Source: Mycobacterium sp. E1214
GTDB taxonomy: Bacteria > Actinomycetota > Actinomycetes > Mycobacteriales > Mycobacteriaceae
Direction of reading: 5' to 3'
Length of the DNA: 64,000 bases
Assembly (NCBI RefSeq): GCF_001666755.1
Contig: NZ_LZJC01000039.1
Span: 1 to 64,000 of the forward strand
The translations under genes were made by a program, and so were the position numbers. The notes under the pieces were generated by a model. The model was not told the DNA's origin, did no database searches, and saw only the letters and a list, made by a program, of their open reading frames with translations. Shown here one piece after another: positions 19,846-27,860 of this stretch (position 1 is its first letter; each line of letters opens with the position of its first letter).

Positions 19846-20729
19846 CGGGCCGCCCGGCGCGGCGGCCTGGGCACGAACCGCGAGACCCGGTCGAGCACGG
19901 CCTGGTATTCGGGCCGGCGGTCCAGGCTGCGCTGCTCCATCATCGGGATGCTTGCCCCCAGAAACATCGCCAGCATCGCCAGCGCGCCGGCGAACAACCA
20001 CCAGGCGTCGCGCGGCGAGGCCGCCACACCGAACAGCGCCAGCGCGAACCAGAAACCGAACTCCCCGAAGTAGTTCGGGTGCCGCGACCAGCCCCACAGC
20101 CCCCGTTGCAGCGCCTCCCCGGGCTGCCGCGTCCGCGCGAAGCGGTGCAGCTGAGCGTCGGCGATCGCCTCCAGCGCCACCGCGCCCAGGCCGAGCCCGA
20201 ACGCCACGGCCGTCAGCCAGCCGACGTCGGCGCCGCGGTGCGTCACGCAGACATACACCGGCAGCATGCCCGCGAACACCTGCAGGGTGGGGATCAGGTG
20301 GATCGCCACCAGGTCCACCACGAACTCCCAGCGGCCCGCGCGTTCGCGGAACATCCCGTAGCGCCAGTCCTCGTGATGCAGGCCGGGGAAGCCCCGCACC
20401 CAATTGGCGGTCAGGCGCACGGCCCACACCAGGACCAGCGCGGCGACCAGCCAGCAGCGCAGGCGGGCCGTCCCCGACACACCCCACCAGTACAGGGTGA
20501 GCAGCGGCGGGACGACGCTCCAGTAGGCGTCGTAAAAGCTGGAGTTGCCGAAGGAGCGGCTGAACGCGAACACCACCAACGTGGCCAGCACGTCGGCGAC
20601 CAGGGAATCCAGCCACAGCCGGCCCGTCGCCGGCCCCCACGCCAGCCAGGCGGCGGCGACCGCAACCGCGGCAACGTAGGCGACGGTGACCCACAGCAGC
20701 GAGCGGGACCGCGTCACGGTGGCGGTCAC
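19842..20729 (-). CDS. DUF1295 membrane protein, steroid 5-alpha-reductase-like fold
   Basis: This 295-residue polytopic membrane protein of the DUF1295 family has about 7-8 transmembrane helices. The C-terminal part has the ICMT/5-alpha-reductase core: GLWGWSRHPNYFGEFGFW near 222-239, where the RHPNY motif binds NADPH or a similar cofactor, and a conserved PMMEQRSLDRRPEY tail. Family members reduce double bonds of steroids or fatty acids, or are uncharacterised. The GTG at 20729 begins the first helix cleanly; alternatives upstream are possible. It leads the three-gene operon downstream of a KstR-like operator, so a steroid substrate is plausible but inferred. Confidence 0.85.
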   Translation of the reverse strand: MTATVTRSRSLLWVTVAYVAAVAVAAAWLAWGPATGRLWLDSLVADVLATLVVFAFSRSFGNSSFYDAYWSVVPPLLTLYWWGVSGTARLRCWLVAALVLVWAVRLTANWVRGFPGLHHEDWRYGMFRERAGRWEFVVDLVAIHLIPTLQVFAGMLPVYVCVTHRGADVGWLTAVAFGLGLGAVALEAIADAQLHRFARTRQPGEALQRGLWGWSRHPNYFGEFGFWFALALFGVAASPRDAWWLFAGALAMLAMFLGASIPMMEQRSLDRRPEYQAVLDRVSRFVPRPPRRAAR

Positions 20730-20857
20730 CGGAACCCCGCCGGGCCTGCCGTGGACCGGCAGCCTGCGCAAAGCCGTTCGACCACAACGCAACTCATGCG
20801 GGGGCCTCCTCGTCGAAACGCCCGGGCGGCCGCGACCAACGGCCGAGGTCGGCAAAC

Positions 20858-20871
20858 TGTAACACGTTCTA
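20858..20871 (-). promoter_or_regulatory. KstR-type operator (TNNAACNNGTTNNA)
   Basis: The 14-mer TGTAACACGTTCTA matches every fixed position of the palindromic KstR consensus TNNAACNNGTTNNA and 12 of 14 bases of the ideal site TAGAACACGTTCTA. KstR is the TetR-family repressor of cholesterol catabolism in mycobacteria. The site lies 129 bp before the DUF1295 start on the minus strand and 102 bp before the divergent membrane-protein start, so it may control both. Confidence 0.75.
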
Positions 20872-20972
20872 CCGGGCCGTCGGCCGGCTCCGTCGGCCCG
20901 GCGACCATGCCGTCGCGCCGCCGGGTCGCTATCCTGCCTGCGGACCAGCCGCTCGCTCAGGGGGCAGATCAG

Positions 20973-21851
20973 GTGACGCGCAGACGCGCCCGCGTGGTGA
21001 CGGAGTCGCCGAGCCCGCCGCATCCCCGCGTCGGGGCCGCGGTGCGTGCCTTCGCCCGCGCCTGCGCGCCCCGCCCGGCGCGGGCGCGGCGAGCCGCTGC
21101 GGACTTCGAGCGACCGCTGTGGCCGGCGGTGGTCGCGGAGGTTCGCTGGGCGTTCACCCCGCCGCGAACCTGGTTGACGGGCGTGGTGGCCAACGTCGTG
21201 TTCGCCGCGGCCTGGTTGCTCGTGCAGCCGTTGACCGTCGGCCGCCACCACACCGACTGGGTGATCCTGGTGGGCACGTATTTCTCCTCCTGGGTGCTGG
21301 CCGACGTCACCACCACCAACCTGCTGGGCGCCGACCACTACCGCGTCCAACAGGCCCTGGCGAACGGCGTCCCCTTCCATCGCCTCCTGTTGGTGAAGAA
21401 CCTGGCCCTGCTCGCCATCGTCGGGCTGCCGACCCTGGTGGCTGCCATGCTGCTGACGCTGTGGCTGTACACGCCGGCGCGGTTGGGCATCACCGTCCCC
21501 ACGGTCGCGGTGCCCATCGTGTCCTGGCTCGGCGTCGGCAACCTCATCTCGGTGCTGCATCCGGTGAGCGTCGAGCCGCTGTTGCGCCGCTGGCGCCAAC
21601 GCGCCGACCGGCGCCGCACCCGCAGCTGGTTGGCGGCGCTGACGCTGCCCTACGCCCTCTACTACGTGGCGGACCCGATGAACGGGGTGGAGCACAACGT
21701 CTTGTGGACGACGGTGCCGTCGCTGATCCGGCCGGTGTTCGGGCGCGACACCAAGAGCTTCGTGCACCTGGGCATCGCGGTCGCCGTCTGGTTCGCGGGC
21801 ACCGGCGCCGCCCTGCTGTGGGTGCGCCGGCGCGGCTTACACGTGAAGTGA
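20973..21851 (+). CDS. Hypothetical polytopic membrane protein
   Basis: This 292-residue protein of unknown function has a basic N-terminus (about 45 residues) and roughly six transmembrane helices, with a cytoplasmic arginine-rich loop (LLRRWRQRADRRRTRSW) between helices 4 and 5. Its layout is like ABC-2-type or other integral permease subunits, but no ATPase gene is adjacent. The GTG at 20973 was chosen after a GGGGG stretch; GTG codons at 20994 and 20997 are also possible. It diverges from the DUF1295 operon across the KstR-like site and ends 37 bp before kshA, so it could share regulation with kshA. Confidence 0.7.
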   Translation: MTRRRARVVTESPSPPHPRVGAAVRAFARACAPRPARARRAAADFERPLWPAVVAEVRWAFTPPRTWLTGVVANVVFAAAWLLVQPLTVGRHHTDWVILVGTYFSSWVLADVTTTNLLGADHYRVQQALANGVPFHRLLLVKNLALLAIVGLPTLVAAMLLTLWLYTPARLGITVPTVAVPIVSWLGVGNLISVLHPVSVEPLLRRWRQRADRRRTRSWLAALTLPYALYYVADPMNGVEHNVLWTTVPSLIRPVFGRDTKSFVHLGIAVAVWFAGTGAALLWVRRRGLHVK

Positions 21852-21888
21852 TACCCGCCGGCGCCCGGCAGGAGTTAAATCGTGAGCT

Positions 21889-23025
21889 ATGACGCCGCTG
21901 TCGGAGACCGACGAGATCCGGGAGATCGAGGCGCAGGCCGCCCCCGCGCGGTTCGCGCGCGGCTGGCACTGCCTGGGCCTGATCCGCGACTTCGACGACG
22001 GCAGGCCGCACGCCGTCGATGCCTTCGGGCGCAAGCTCGTGGTCTTCGGCGGCGGGCCGCCCGGCGCGGGCGCCCTGCACGTGCTCGACGCCTACTGCCG
22101 GCACATGGGTGGTGACCTCTCCCAGGGCGAGGTCAAGGGCGAGGAGATCGCCTGCCCGTTCCACGACTGGCGCTGGGGTGGCGACGGCCGGTGCAAGCGG
22201 GTGCCCTACAGCAGGCGCGCGCCGAAACTGGCGCGCACCCAGGCGTGGACGACGCTGCAGCAGGACGGCTTGTTGTTCGTGTGGAACGACCCCGAAGGCA
22301 ACCCGCCCCCGCCGGACATCACGATCCCGCGCATCGAGGGCGCCGACAGCGACGAGTGGACCGACTGGCACTGGTACACCACGGTGGTGCACAGCAACTG
22401 CCGCGAGATCATCGACAACGTCGTGGACATGGCGCACTTCTTCTACATCCACGGCGCGCTGCCCACCTACTTCAAGAACATCTTCTCCGGCCACGTCGCG
22501 ACGCAGTACATGAACGGCGAGGGCCGCCCCGACCTCGGCGGCACCGAGGGCGCGCAGCTGCTCGGCAACACCTCCGTGGCGTCCTATTACGGCCCGTCGT
22601 TCATGATCGACGACCTGACCTACCACTACCGGCACGGCGACGCCAAGACGGTGCTCATCAACTGCCACTACCCGATCGATGCGAATTCGTTTGTGCTGCA
22701 ATACGGGATCATCGTCAAGAAGTCGGAGTCGCTGCCCAGCGACGAGGCGATGCGCACGGCGGTCAAACTCGGCGAATACGTCAAGCTCGGTTTCGAGCAG
22801 GACGTGCAGATCTGGCGGCACAAGGCGCGCATCGACAACCCGTTGTTGGTCGAGGAGGACGGACCGGTCTATCAGCTGCGCCGGTGGTATCAACAGTTCT
22901 ACGTCGACGTGGCCGACGTGGCACCGGACATGGTGGACCGTTTCGAGTTCGAGCTCGACACCACCCGGCCCTACCAGGCGTGGATGCGCGAGATCGAGGC
23001 CAACATGGCGGGCCGGACCCGTTGA
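21889..23025 (+). CDS. kshA: 3-ketosteroid 9-alpha-hydroxylase oxygenase component (Rieske), KshA-like
   Basis: This 378-residue protein is the terminal oxygenase of a Rieske system that hydroxylates C9 of 3-ketosteroids and so opens ring B. The Rieske cluster ligands are C70, H72, C89 and H92 (CRH...CPFH). The mononuclear iron site is formed by H183, H188 and D305, with N177 nearby, as known for KshA. Length matches the tuberculosis enzyme (386). Its electron donor KshB is not in the window. It is followed by a small CxxC protein and then by the convergent hsaC-hsaA-hsaD genes, which supports a steroid-like substrate; related Rieske enzymes act on side-chain intermediates or bile acids, so the exact substrate is open. 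The ATG at 21889 has only a weak ribosome site. Confidence 0.9.
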   Translation: MTPLSETDEIREIEAQAAPARFARGWHCLGLIRDFDDGRPHAVDAFGRKLVVFGGGPPGAGALHVLDAYCRHMGGDLSQGEVKGEEIACPFHDWRWGGDGRCKRVPYSRRAPKLARTQAWTTLQQDGLLFVWNDPEGNPPPPDITIPRIEGADSDEWTDWHWYTTVVHSNCREIIDNVVDMAHFFYIHGALPTYFKNIFSGHVATQYMNGEGRPDLGGTEGAQLLGNTSVASYYGPSFMIDDLTYHYRHGDAKTVLINCHYPIDANSFVLQYGIIVKKSESLPSDEAMRTAVKLGEYVKLGFEQDVQIWRHKARIDNPLLVEEDGPVYQLRRWYQQFYVDVADVAPDMVDRFEFELDTTRPYQAWMREIEANMAGRTR

Positions 23026-23037
23026 CCGAGATGCGTT

Positions 23038-23334
23038 GTGCGCGAGGATAACCGGCTCGACGCGATGCCGATGACGCCGGTGACGTGCGGCACCTGCGCG
23101 GCGCGGGTGCTGGCCCGCAAGAGCAGCTGGAACCAGACCAGCGTGCAGTGGAACGCCGACGCGACGGACCGCTGCGCGGAGCTGGCCGACGCGGGGCGGA
23201 TCGCGGCGCACAGCGACAGGTTCGTGTTTCTCGCCTGCTCGGCGCTGGGCGCGTCGATCCGCGACGCGGTGTGCCGCGGGGAGCTGCCCGTCGTCGACCA
23301 GGTCGACGGCGCGCCGCACGACGTCTCCGGCTAG
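23038..23334 (+). CDS. Small CxxC protein following kshA
   Basis: This protein of about 98 residues has one CGTC pair near the N-terminus (VTCGTCAARVLARKSSWNQT) and two more cysteines later (LACSAL, AVCRGEL). It may bind a metal or an iron-sulfur cluster, but the spacing is not that of a known ferredoxin. The GTG at 23038 is 12 bases after the kshA stop; an ATG at 23065 would give a shorter form starting MPMTPVTCG. Co-transcription with kshA is almost certain. Its stop shares the tetranucleotide CTAG with the stop of the convergent hsaC-like gene. A role as an accessory or electron-carrier protein of the oxygenase is only a guess. Confidence 0.7.
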   Translation: MREDNRLDAMPMTPVTCGTCAARVLARKSSWNQTSVQWNADATDRCAELADAGRIAAHSDRFVFLACSALGASIRDAVCRGELPVVDQVDGAPHDVSG

Positions 23335-24239
23335 AGCCGCATCGCCGCGGGCATCTCGCCCACCCACTGGTGGCCCCAGTAGCTGTCGGCGGTGATTTCC
23401 TCGGCGGTGTAGTAGGTTTCGTCGACCCGCATCCCGTCGGTGCCGAATTCGATGTCCCAGTCGCCCGGGGCGCGCACGTAGAACGAGACCATCTTGTCGT
23501 TGGTGTGCCGGCCCAGGGTGGACGACAGCCGGAAGCCCTCGGCGTTCACCCGGTCCAGTGCCTGGCCGACCGCGTCCAGGCTGTCGACCTCGACCATGAT
23601 GTGCACCAGGCGCGGGTCCCGCTGATGCGCGGCCGGCACCAGCGCCAGGCTGTGGTGCCGCTCGTTGATGCCCAGGAAGCGCACCCGGACGGGGCCGAAC
23701 TCCTTGGGCAGCGGCACCCGGAACGCGCCGCGGGAGCGGAATCCCAGCACCTCGGTGTAGAACTCGAACGCGCCGTTGAAATCCATCGCGGGCACCACCA
23801 CGTGGCCCATGCCCTGGTCGCCGGTGACGAACCGCGCGCCGAACGGGGTCACCACCGGGCTGTGGTCGAGCACGGCACCGTGGAACACCTCGAGCGTCGT
23901 GCCGGCCGGGTCTTCGAAGGTGATGACCTCCTCGACGCGGCGCGCCTCGGCGTCCTCCACCGACAGTTGCTTGACCGGCACCCCGGCCGCCTCGAGCGTC
24001 GCGATAACCCGTTGCAGCGCAGCGTGATCGCGGACTTCCCAGCCGATGGTCAGGACGCGGTCGGTCTCGCCCGGCACCACGATCAGCCGGGCGGCGCGTT
24101 CGTCCATCCGCAGGTACAGCGCCGACGGGTCGGGCCCCGTGCCCTCGGCGAAACCCAGCACGCCGAACGCGAAACGGCGCCAGCGCTCGATGTCGTTGGT
24201 GGAGATGGTGATGTAGCCCAGGCTTTTCAGGTCGGTCAC
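23331..24239 (-). CDS. hsaC: Iron-dependent extradiol dioxygenase, HsaC/BphC-like
   Basis: This 302-residue two-domain type I extradiol dioxygenase is close in length and motifs to HsaC (300), which cleaves the catecholic ring A of 3,4-DHSA. Iron ligands are H146 (GMGHVVV), H213 (VHIMVEV) and E264 (DIEFGTDG); the second-shell residues H196, H245 and Y254 are also present. The GTG at 24239 follows AGGAG at 6 bases and lies 9 bp after the hsaA-like stop, so the two are one transcript. It is likely a paralogue of the housekeeping cholesterol gene, because the neighbours differ from the usual hsaC-hsaD-hsaA-kstD order. Confidence 0.88.
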   Translation of the reverse strand: MTDLKSLGYITISTNDIERWRRFAFGVLGFAEGTGPDPSALYLRMDERAARLIVVPGETDRVLTIGWEVRDHAALQRVIATLEAAGVPVKQLSVEDAEARRVEEVITFEDPAGTTLEVFHGAVLDHSPVVTPFGARFVTGDQGMGHVVVPAMDFNGAFEFYTEVLGFRSRGAFRVPLPKEFGPVRVRFLGINERHHSLALVPAAHQRDPRLVHIMVEVDSLDAVGQALDRVNAEGFRLSSTLGRHTNDKMVSFYVRAPGDWDIEFGTDGMRVDETYYTAEEITADSYWGHQWVGEMPAAMRL

Positions 24240-24248
24240 GGCAAACTC

Positions 24249-25433
24249 CTAGATCAACGCACGCAGCGGGCCGTCGGGTGGGTCGATGCCCAGCGAACTG
24301 AGCGCCGACGCATGGTAGGTGGTGCCGGGCACGTGGATGGCGTGCAGCTGGCCGACATGCACGTCACGCCAATACCGTTGCAGCGGTTTGTCCATCCGCG
24401 CGGCGTTGCCGCCCGAGCGCGCGAAGATCTCGTCGACCGCGGACACCGCGCGCCACACCGCGCGCACCTGGGTGCGGCGGCCCGCCGCGCGGTCGGCGAA
24501 ACAGACCTCTTTGCCGGCGGCGACCATGTCGTAGATCCGCTCGGCGTTGGTCAACAGCTCCTGGCGCGCCGCGTTGATGTCGGCGGCGGCCTCCCCGATG
24601 GCGTGCATGACATAGGGATCGTCCTTGATGGCCGTGCCGGTCGCGCCCACGCGCCCCCGCTGATAATCCAGGTGGGCGGCCAGGGCGCCCTCGGCGATGC
24701 CGATGGTGGCCGCCGAGATGCCCAACGGGAACATCGTCGACCACGGCATCAGGTAGAGCGGTTCGGTCATGCCCGCCTCGCGCTGCGCAGTGCCGTCCAT
24801 CACCTTCGCCGCGTCCATGGTGCGGTAGCTCGGCACGAACGCGTCTTTGACGACAACGTCCTTGGAGCCGGTGCCGCGCAGCCCCACCACGTTCCACGAG
24901 TCCTCGACGATCTGATAGTCCTTGCGCGGCAGGATCATGTGCAGCATCTGTGGCGGCAGCAGCGGCTTGCCCTGCCCGTCGCCGAGCATCGCCCCCAGGA
25001 TGATCCAGTCGCAGTGGTCGGTGCCGGAACTGAACTGCCAGCGGCCGGTGAACCTGTAGCCGCCGTCAACCGGTGTCGCCACCCCCTGCGGCGCGTACGG
25101 GGACGCCATCCAGGTGTCGACGTCGTCGGCCCAGATCTCGGCGGCGACCCGCGGGTCCGCGTACGCCAGCTGATACGGGTGCACGCCCACCACGCCGACG
25201 ATCCAGCCGGCGGCCGGGTCCAGCGCCGCGGTCGCCATCACCGCCTCGGCGAACTCGCGGGGGTGCACTTCGAAACCCTGGTACTGCCTGGTCTGCAACA
25301 GCCGGATCAGGCCGGCGCCCTTCATGAGTTTGACCGTGTCGTCGGTGAGCCGGCCGATCCGTTCGGCCTCGGCGCCCTGGCCGCGCAATTCGTCGGCCAC
25401 CGCCGCCACCCGGTCCAGAACCCGCTCGCTCAT
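24249..25433 (-). CDS. hsaA: Flavin-dependent monooxygenase, HsaA-like (acyl-CoA dehydrogenase fold)
   Basis: This 394-residue protein has the same length as HsaA, the oxygenase that hydroxylates 3-HSA to the catechol using reduced flavin from HsaB. It has the acyl-CoA dehydrogenase fold with group D flavin monooxygenase features: WIVGVVGVHPYQLA near 77-90, RWQFSSGTDHCDW near 130-145, and the C-terminal HVPGTTYHASAL, where the histidine lies near the substrate. No flavin reductase gene is in the window, so reduced flavin must come from elsewhere. The ATG at 25433 follows AAGGGA. It lies between the hsaD- and hsaC-like genes on one strand. Confidence 0.88.
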   Translation of the reverse strand: MSERVLDRVAAVADELRGQGAEAERIGRLTDDTVKLMKGAGLIRLLQTRQYQGFEVHPREFAEAVMATAALDPAAGWIVGVVGVHPYQLAYADPRVAAEIWADDVDTWMASPYAPQGVATPVDGGYRFTGRWQFSSGTDHCDWIILGAMLGDGQGKPLLPPQMLHMILPRKDYQIVEDSWNVVGLRGTGSKDVVVKDAFVPSYRTMDAAKVMDGTAQREAGMTEPLYLMPWSTMFPLGISAATIGIAEGALAAHLDYQRGRVGATGTAIKDDPYVMHAIGEAAADINAARQELLTNAERIYDMVAAGKEVCFADRAAGRRTQVRAVWRAVSAVDEIFARSGGNAARMDKPLQRYWRDVHVGQLHAIHVPGTTYHASALSSLGIDPPDGPLRALI

Positions 25434-25467
25434 GCTTCGTCCCTTACAGTCGTCGGCGCCGTTGCCG

Positions 25468-25481
25468 TAGTACAGGTTTAC
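25468..25481 (-). promoter_or_regulatory. Degenerate KstR-like site upstream of hsaA
   Basis: On the plus strand TAGTACAGGTTTAC fits TNNAACNNGTTNNA except at two fixed positions. It lies 35-48 bp before the hsaA-like start in the 96-bp gap after hsaD. It could be a weak or diverged operator; a chance match is quite possible. Confidence 0.25.
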
Positions 25482-25529
25482 CGCAGCCGGGGCCGGAGGC
25501 GAAGGGTTCTCGAGCGGTTTTGAGGCGAG

Positions 25530-26414
25530 TCAGCGGTTTTCGGTGCGGGACAGGAACGCCAGGACCGTGCTCTCGAAGGCCTCCTTGGCCTCGATCATCG
25601 CCCAGTGCCCCGAGTTGGGGAACACGTGCAGCTCGGCGTGGGGGATGGTGCGCATCGGGATGAGCGCCATGTCGGGCGGGCTGACCCGATCGTCGCGCCC
25701 CCACGTCAGCAGGGTCGGCGCCGTCAGCTTGTGCATGCTGGCCCAGGGCAGCGGGCGGTCCGACGCGGCCAGGGCGGCGTTCATCCCGGCGAAGGCCGCC
25801 TTGCCGTACATGCGGCGCGCGGCGGCCAGCGTCTCCGGATCGGTGGCCAGCTGCCAGCGTTCCTCGATCAGTTGGTCGGTGATCAGTGCCTGGTCGTACA
25901 CCATGGACTTGAGCCAGTCGACGAGGCGCTGGCGGGAGGGGTCCTCGACGAATTCCTGCAGCAGCCGGATGCCCTCGCTGGGGCTGGGGCTGAAAATGTT
26001 GGTCCCGATGCCGCCGATGGTGACCAGCCGGTCCACCCGGTCCGGGTTGTGGATGGCGAAATTGATGCCGACGCCGCCGCCCATCGAGTTCCCGACGACG
26101 TGCGCCTTCTCGACGCCCAGCGCGTCGAGGAAGGGGCCCACCGTGCCGAACGCGGTCACCATCGGGTGGCCACCGAAGTCGTCGCTGACACCGAAGCCGG
26201 GAAATTCCAGGATCAGGCACCGGTAGTGCGCCGCAAAGGCGGGCAGCACCCCGCGGAAGTTGCGCCAGCCCGTCACCCCGGGCCCCGAGCCGTGCAGGAA
26301 GAGCAGCGTCCCGCCGGCGCCCCCGCTGTCGTAGTACCGCAACGTGCCCTTGGGGGTGGGGAGCTCGCGCAGGTCCCGTTCCGCGACGGCGGCTGCGCCG
26401 GGGGTGTGTGCCAC
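25530..26414 (-). CDS. hsaD: Alpha/beta hydrolase, HsaD-like meta-cleavage-product hydrolase
   Basis: This 294-residue serine hydrolase is of the carbon-carbon bond hydrolase group that splits the ring-cleavage product made by the extradiol dioxygenase. The predicted triad is S110 (GNSMGGG), D242 (GRDDRV) and H270 (SGHWAMIE); HGSGPG near 41-46 is the oxyanion segment. MVYDQALIT and LHVFPNSGHW are shared with HsaD. The GTG at 26414 is the most likely start; a GTG three codons earlier is possible and neither has an ideal ribosome site. It is first in the hsaD-hsaA-hsaC direction and divergent from the transglutaminase gene. Confidence 0.87.
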   Translation of the reverse strand: MAHTPGAAAVAERDLRELPTPKGTLRYYDSGGAGGTLLFLHGSGPGVTGWRNFRGVLPAFAAHYRCLILEFPGFGVSDDFGGHPMVTAFGTVGPFLDALGVEKAHVVGNSMGGGVGINFAIHNPDRVDRLVTIGGIGTNIFSPSPSEGIRLLQEFVEDPSRQRLVDWLKSMVYDQALITDQLIEERWQLATDPETLAAARRMYGKAAFAGMNAALAASDRPLPWASMHKLTAPTLLTWGRDDRVSPPDMALIPMRTIPHAELHVFPNSGHWAMIEAKEAFESTVLAFLSRTENR

Positions 26415-26678
26415 GCCCCTCACCCTGCCATGCCGCCACGAAAGCCCGGAGCGCACCCGCGCCGGTCGCTCGGCGCCGCGGGCCGTCGCGGCGCCGACAA
26501 CCATCAGGGCGCCACGGCGACAACGGGATTCGGGGATACACCGGAAGCGGCCCGCGTGCCGCACACCGGTCAGCCGTTGCGCTCGCCCTGCGCGTCGGCA
26601 GTTTGTTGTGTTGGATTGACCGGGTAAGACGCACGGGAGTCCGGCATGTGGCCGTGGCCACGAGACAAGGGGGCGGTC

Positions 26679-27497
26679 ATGAGCACGCGGGATCTCAAAC
26701 GGCAGGTGGGGGCGGAGATCGAACTCGAGGTGACCGCCGCGACGACGCTGGAGTTCCAGATCGCGGTCGCCCGTCTGCCCGGCATCGACGTCAGCGAGTC
26801 GCTGTCGATCCGGTGGAACGGCAAAGCCGTTGAGCCGCGCGAGATCATCGGGGAGCACGACACCAGGATTCACACCTTCCAGGCGGACGAGGGAACGGTC
26901 ACGCTGTCCTACGCGGCCACGGTCGTCGGGCAGGCGGACCCGGCGCCGGTGCGCGACATCGATCTGATCACCTATCTGCGGCCCAGTCGGTACGCCGAGG
27001 CGGACAAGTTCTTCGGCTTCGCCGCCACCGAATTCCAGCAATACGGCGAATCGGTGTCGCTGCTGGAGAAGGTGTCGTCCTGGGTGGGGACGCGGCTCGA
27101 TTACGTTCCGGGGTCCAGCGATCCGATCGACGGCGCGGCCGACACGCTGCTGGCGGGCGCCGGGGTGTGTCGCGATTACGCCCACCTGGTGATCGCGATG
27201 CTGCGCGCGCTCAATGTGCCCGCCCGGCTGGTCGCGGTCTACGCCCCCGGCTGCCAGCCGATGGACTTCCACGCGGTCGCCGAGGCCTTCGTCGACGGCC
27301 AGTGGCGCGTGGTGGACGCGACCTGCCTGGCGCCCCGCCAGTCGATGGTGCGCATCGCGACCGGGCGCGACGCCGCGGACACCGCCTTCCTGGACAACCA
27401 CAAGGGCTCCATCAACCTGGGCAACATGACGATCACCGCCGTGGTGGACGGCGACTTGCCCCGCGACTCCGTCGACCAGCTGGTCAGCCTGCGCTAG
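26679..27497 (+). CDS. Transglutaminase-like cysteine protease-fold protein
   Basis: This 272-residue protein has a beta-rich N-terminal domain (about 1-95) followed by a transglutaminase-like core. The catalytic triad is C164 (GVCRDYAH), H198 (MDFHAVAEAF) and D213 (WRVVDATC). No signal peptide is visible, so it probably works in the cytoplasm. Such proteins are widespread in mycobacteria, sometimes beside peptide ligases, but their substrates are unknown. The ATG at 26679 has an AAGGGGG stretch upstream; an ATG at 26646 would add 11 residues. Confidence 0.85.
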   Translation: MSTRDLKRQVGAEIELEVTAATTLEFQIAVARLPGIDVSESLSIRWNGKAVEPREIIGEHDTRIHTFQADEGTVTLSYAATVVGQADPAPVRDIDLITYLRPSRYAEADKFFGFAATEFQQYGESVSLLEKVSSWVGTRLDYVPGSSDPIDGAADTLLAGAGVCRDYAHLVIAMLRALNVPARLVAVYAPGCQPMDFHAVAEAFVDGQWRVVDATCLAPRQSMVRIATGRDAADTAFLDNHKGSINLGNMTITAVVDGDLPRDSVDQLVSLR

Positions 27498-27532
27498 CGG
27501 CCGTGCCGTGTGGCGCACGCTACCCACTGCAC

Positions 27533-27561
27533 GGGTTTCGAAACCCACGCCGTCGGGGAAA
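27533..27561 (+). promoter_or_regulatory. SigF/SigB-type promoter upstream of the CsbD-like gene
   Basis: GGGTTT at 27533-27538 and GGGAAA at 27556-27561, separated by 17 bp, fit the general-stress sigma pattern GTTT-N15-17-GGG(A/T)A(A/T). The -35 part also belongs to a perfect 14-bp palindrome, GGGTTTCGAAACCC (27533-27546). The inferred leader before the CsbD-like start is about 45 bases. CsbD in Bacillus is known as a SigB-controlled gene, which agrees with this reading. Confidence 0.45.
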
Positions 27562-27613
27562 AGGCAACCTGCGTGTGCGCCGTCTCGCGCCGCACGCAGG
27601 ACAAGGAGGACGC

Positions 27614-27847
27614 ATGTCAGACAAGAGTGGTCCGCAAGAAGCCGTCGAAGGCCTCGTCGAGGGGGTTAAGGGCAAGGTCAAGGAAGTGGCCGGCGCGGTC
27701 ACCGGGCGTGAGGATCTGCTGCGCGAAGGTCAGGCGCAGCAGGACAAGGCCGACGCGCAGCGCGAGGCCGGCAAGAAGGAGGCCGAGGCCGAGGCCGCGC
27801 GTAAGGCCGCGGACGCCAACGAGGCTCGGCAGAAAGCCGAACAGTAA
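27614..27847 (+). CDS. CsbD-like stress protein
   Basis: This 77-residue, very hydrophilic protein is rich in Lys, Glu, Ala and Gln. Its first 40 residues (GLVEGVKGKVKEVAGAVTGREDLL) match the CsbD pattern of small general-stress proteins; the rest is a charged helix without hydrophobic residues (KADAQREAGKKEAEAEAARK). It is probably natively helical or disordered. The function of CsbD proteins is unknown. The ATG at 27614 has the strong ribosome site AAGGAGGA, suggesting high expression. A stress-sigma-type promoter lies upstream and a strong hairpin downstream, so it is probably a single-gene unit. Confidence 0.85.
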   Translation: MSDKSGPQEAVEGLVEGVKGKVKEVAGAVTGREDLLREGQAQQDKADAQREAGKKEAEAEAARKAADANEARQKAEQ

Positions 27848-27860
27848 CGGTCCAGGCATC

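Noticed and set aside
19846-20787. Upstream extension of the FAD oxidoreductase
   Set aside because: It lies wholly within the DUF1295 gene in another frame; the ATG at 19845 with its 4-bp overlap gives the complete flavin-binding fold.
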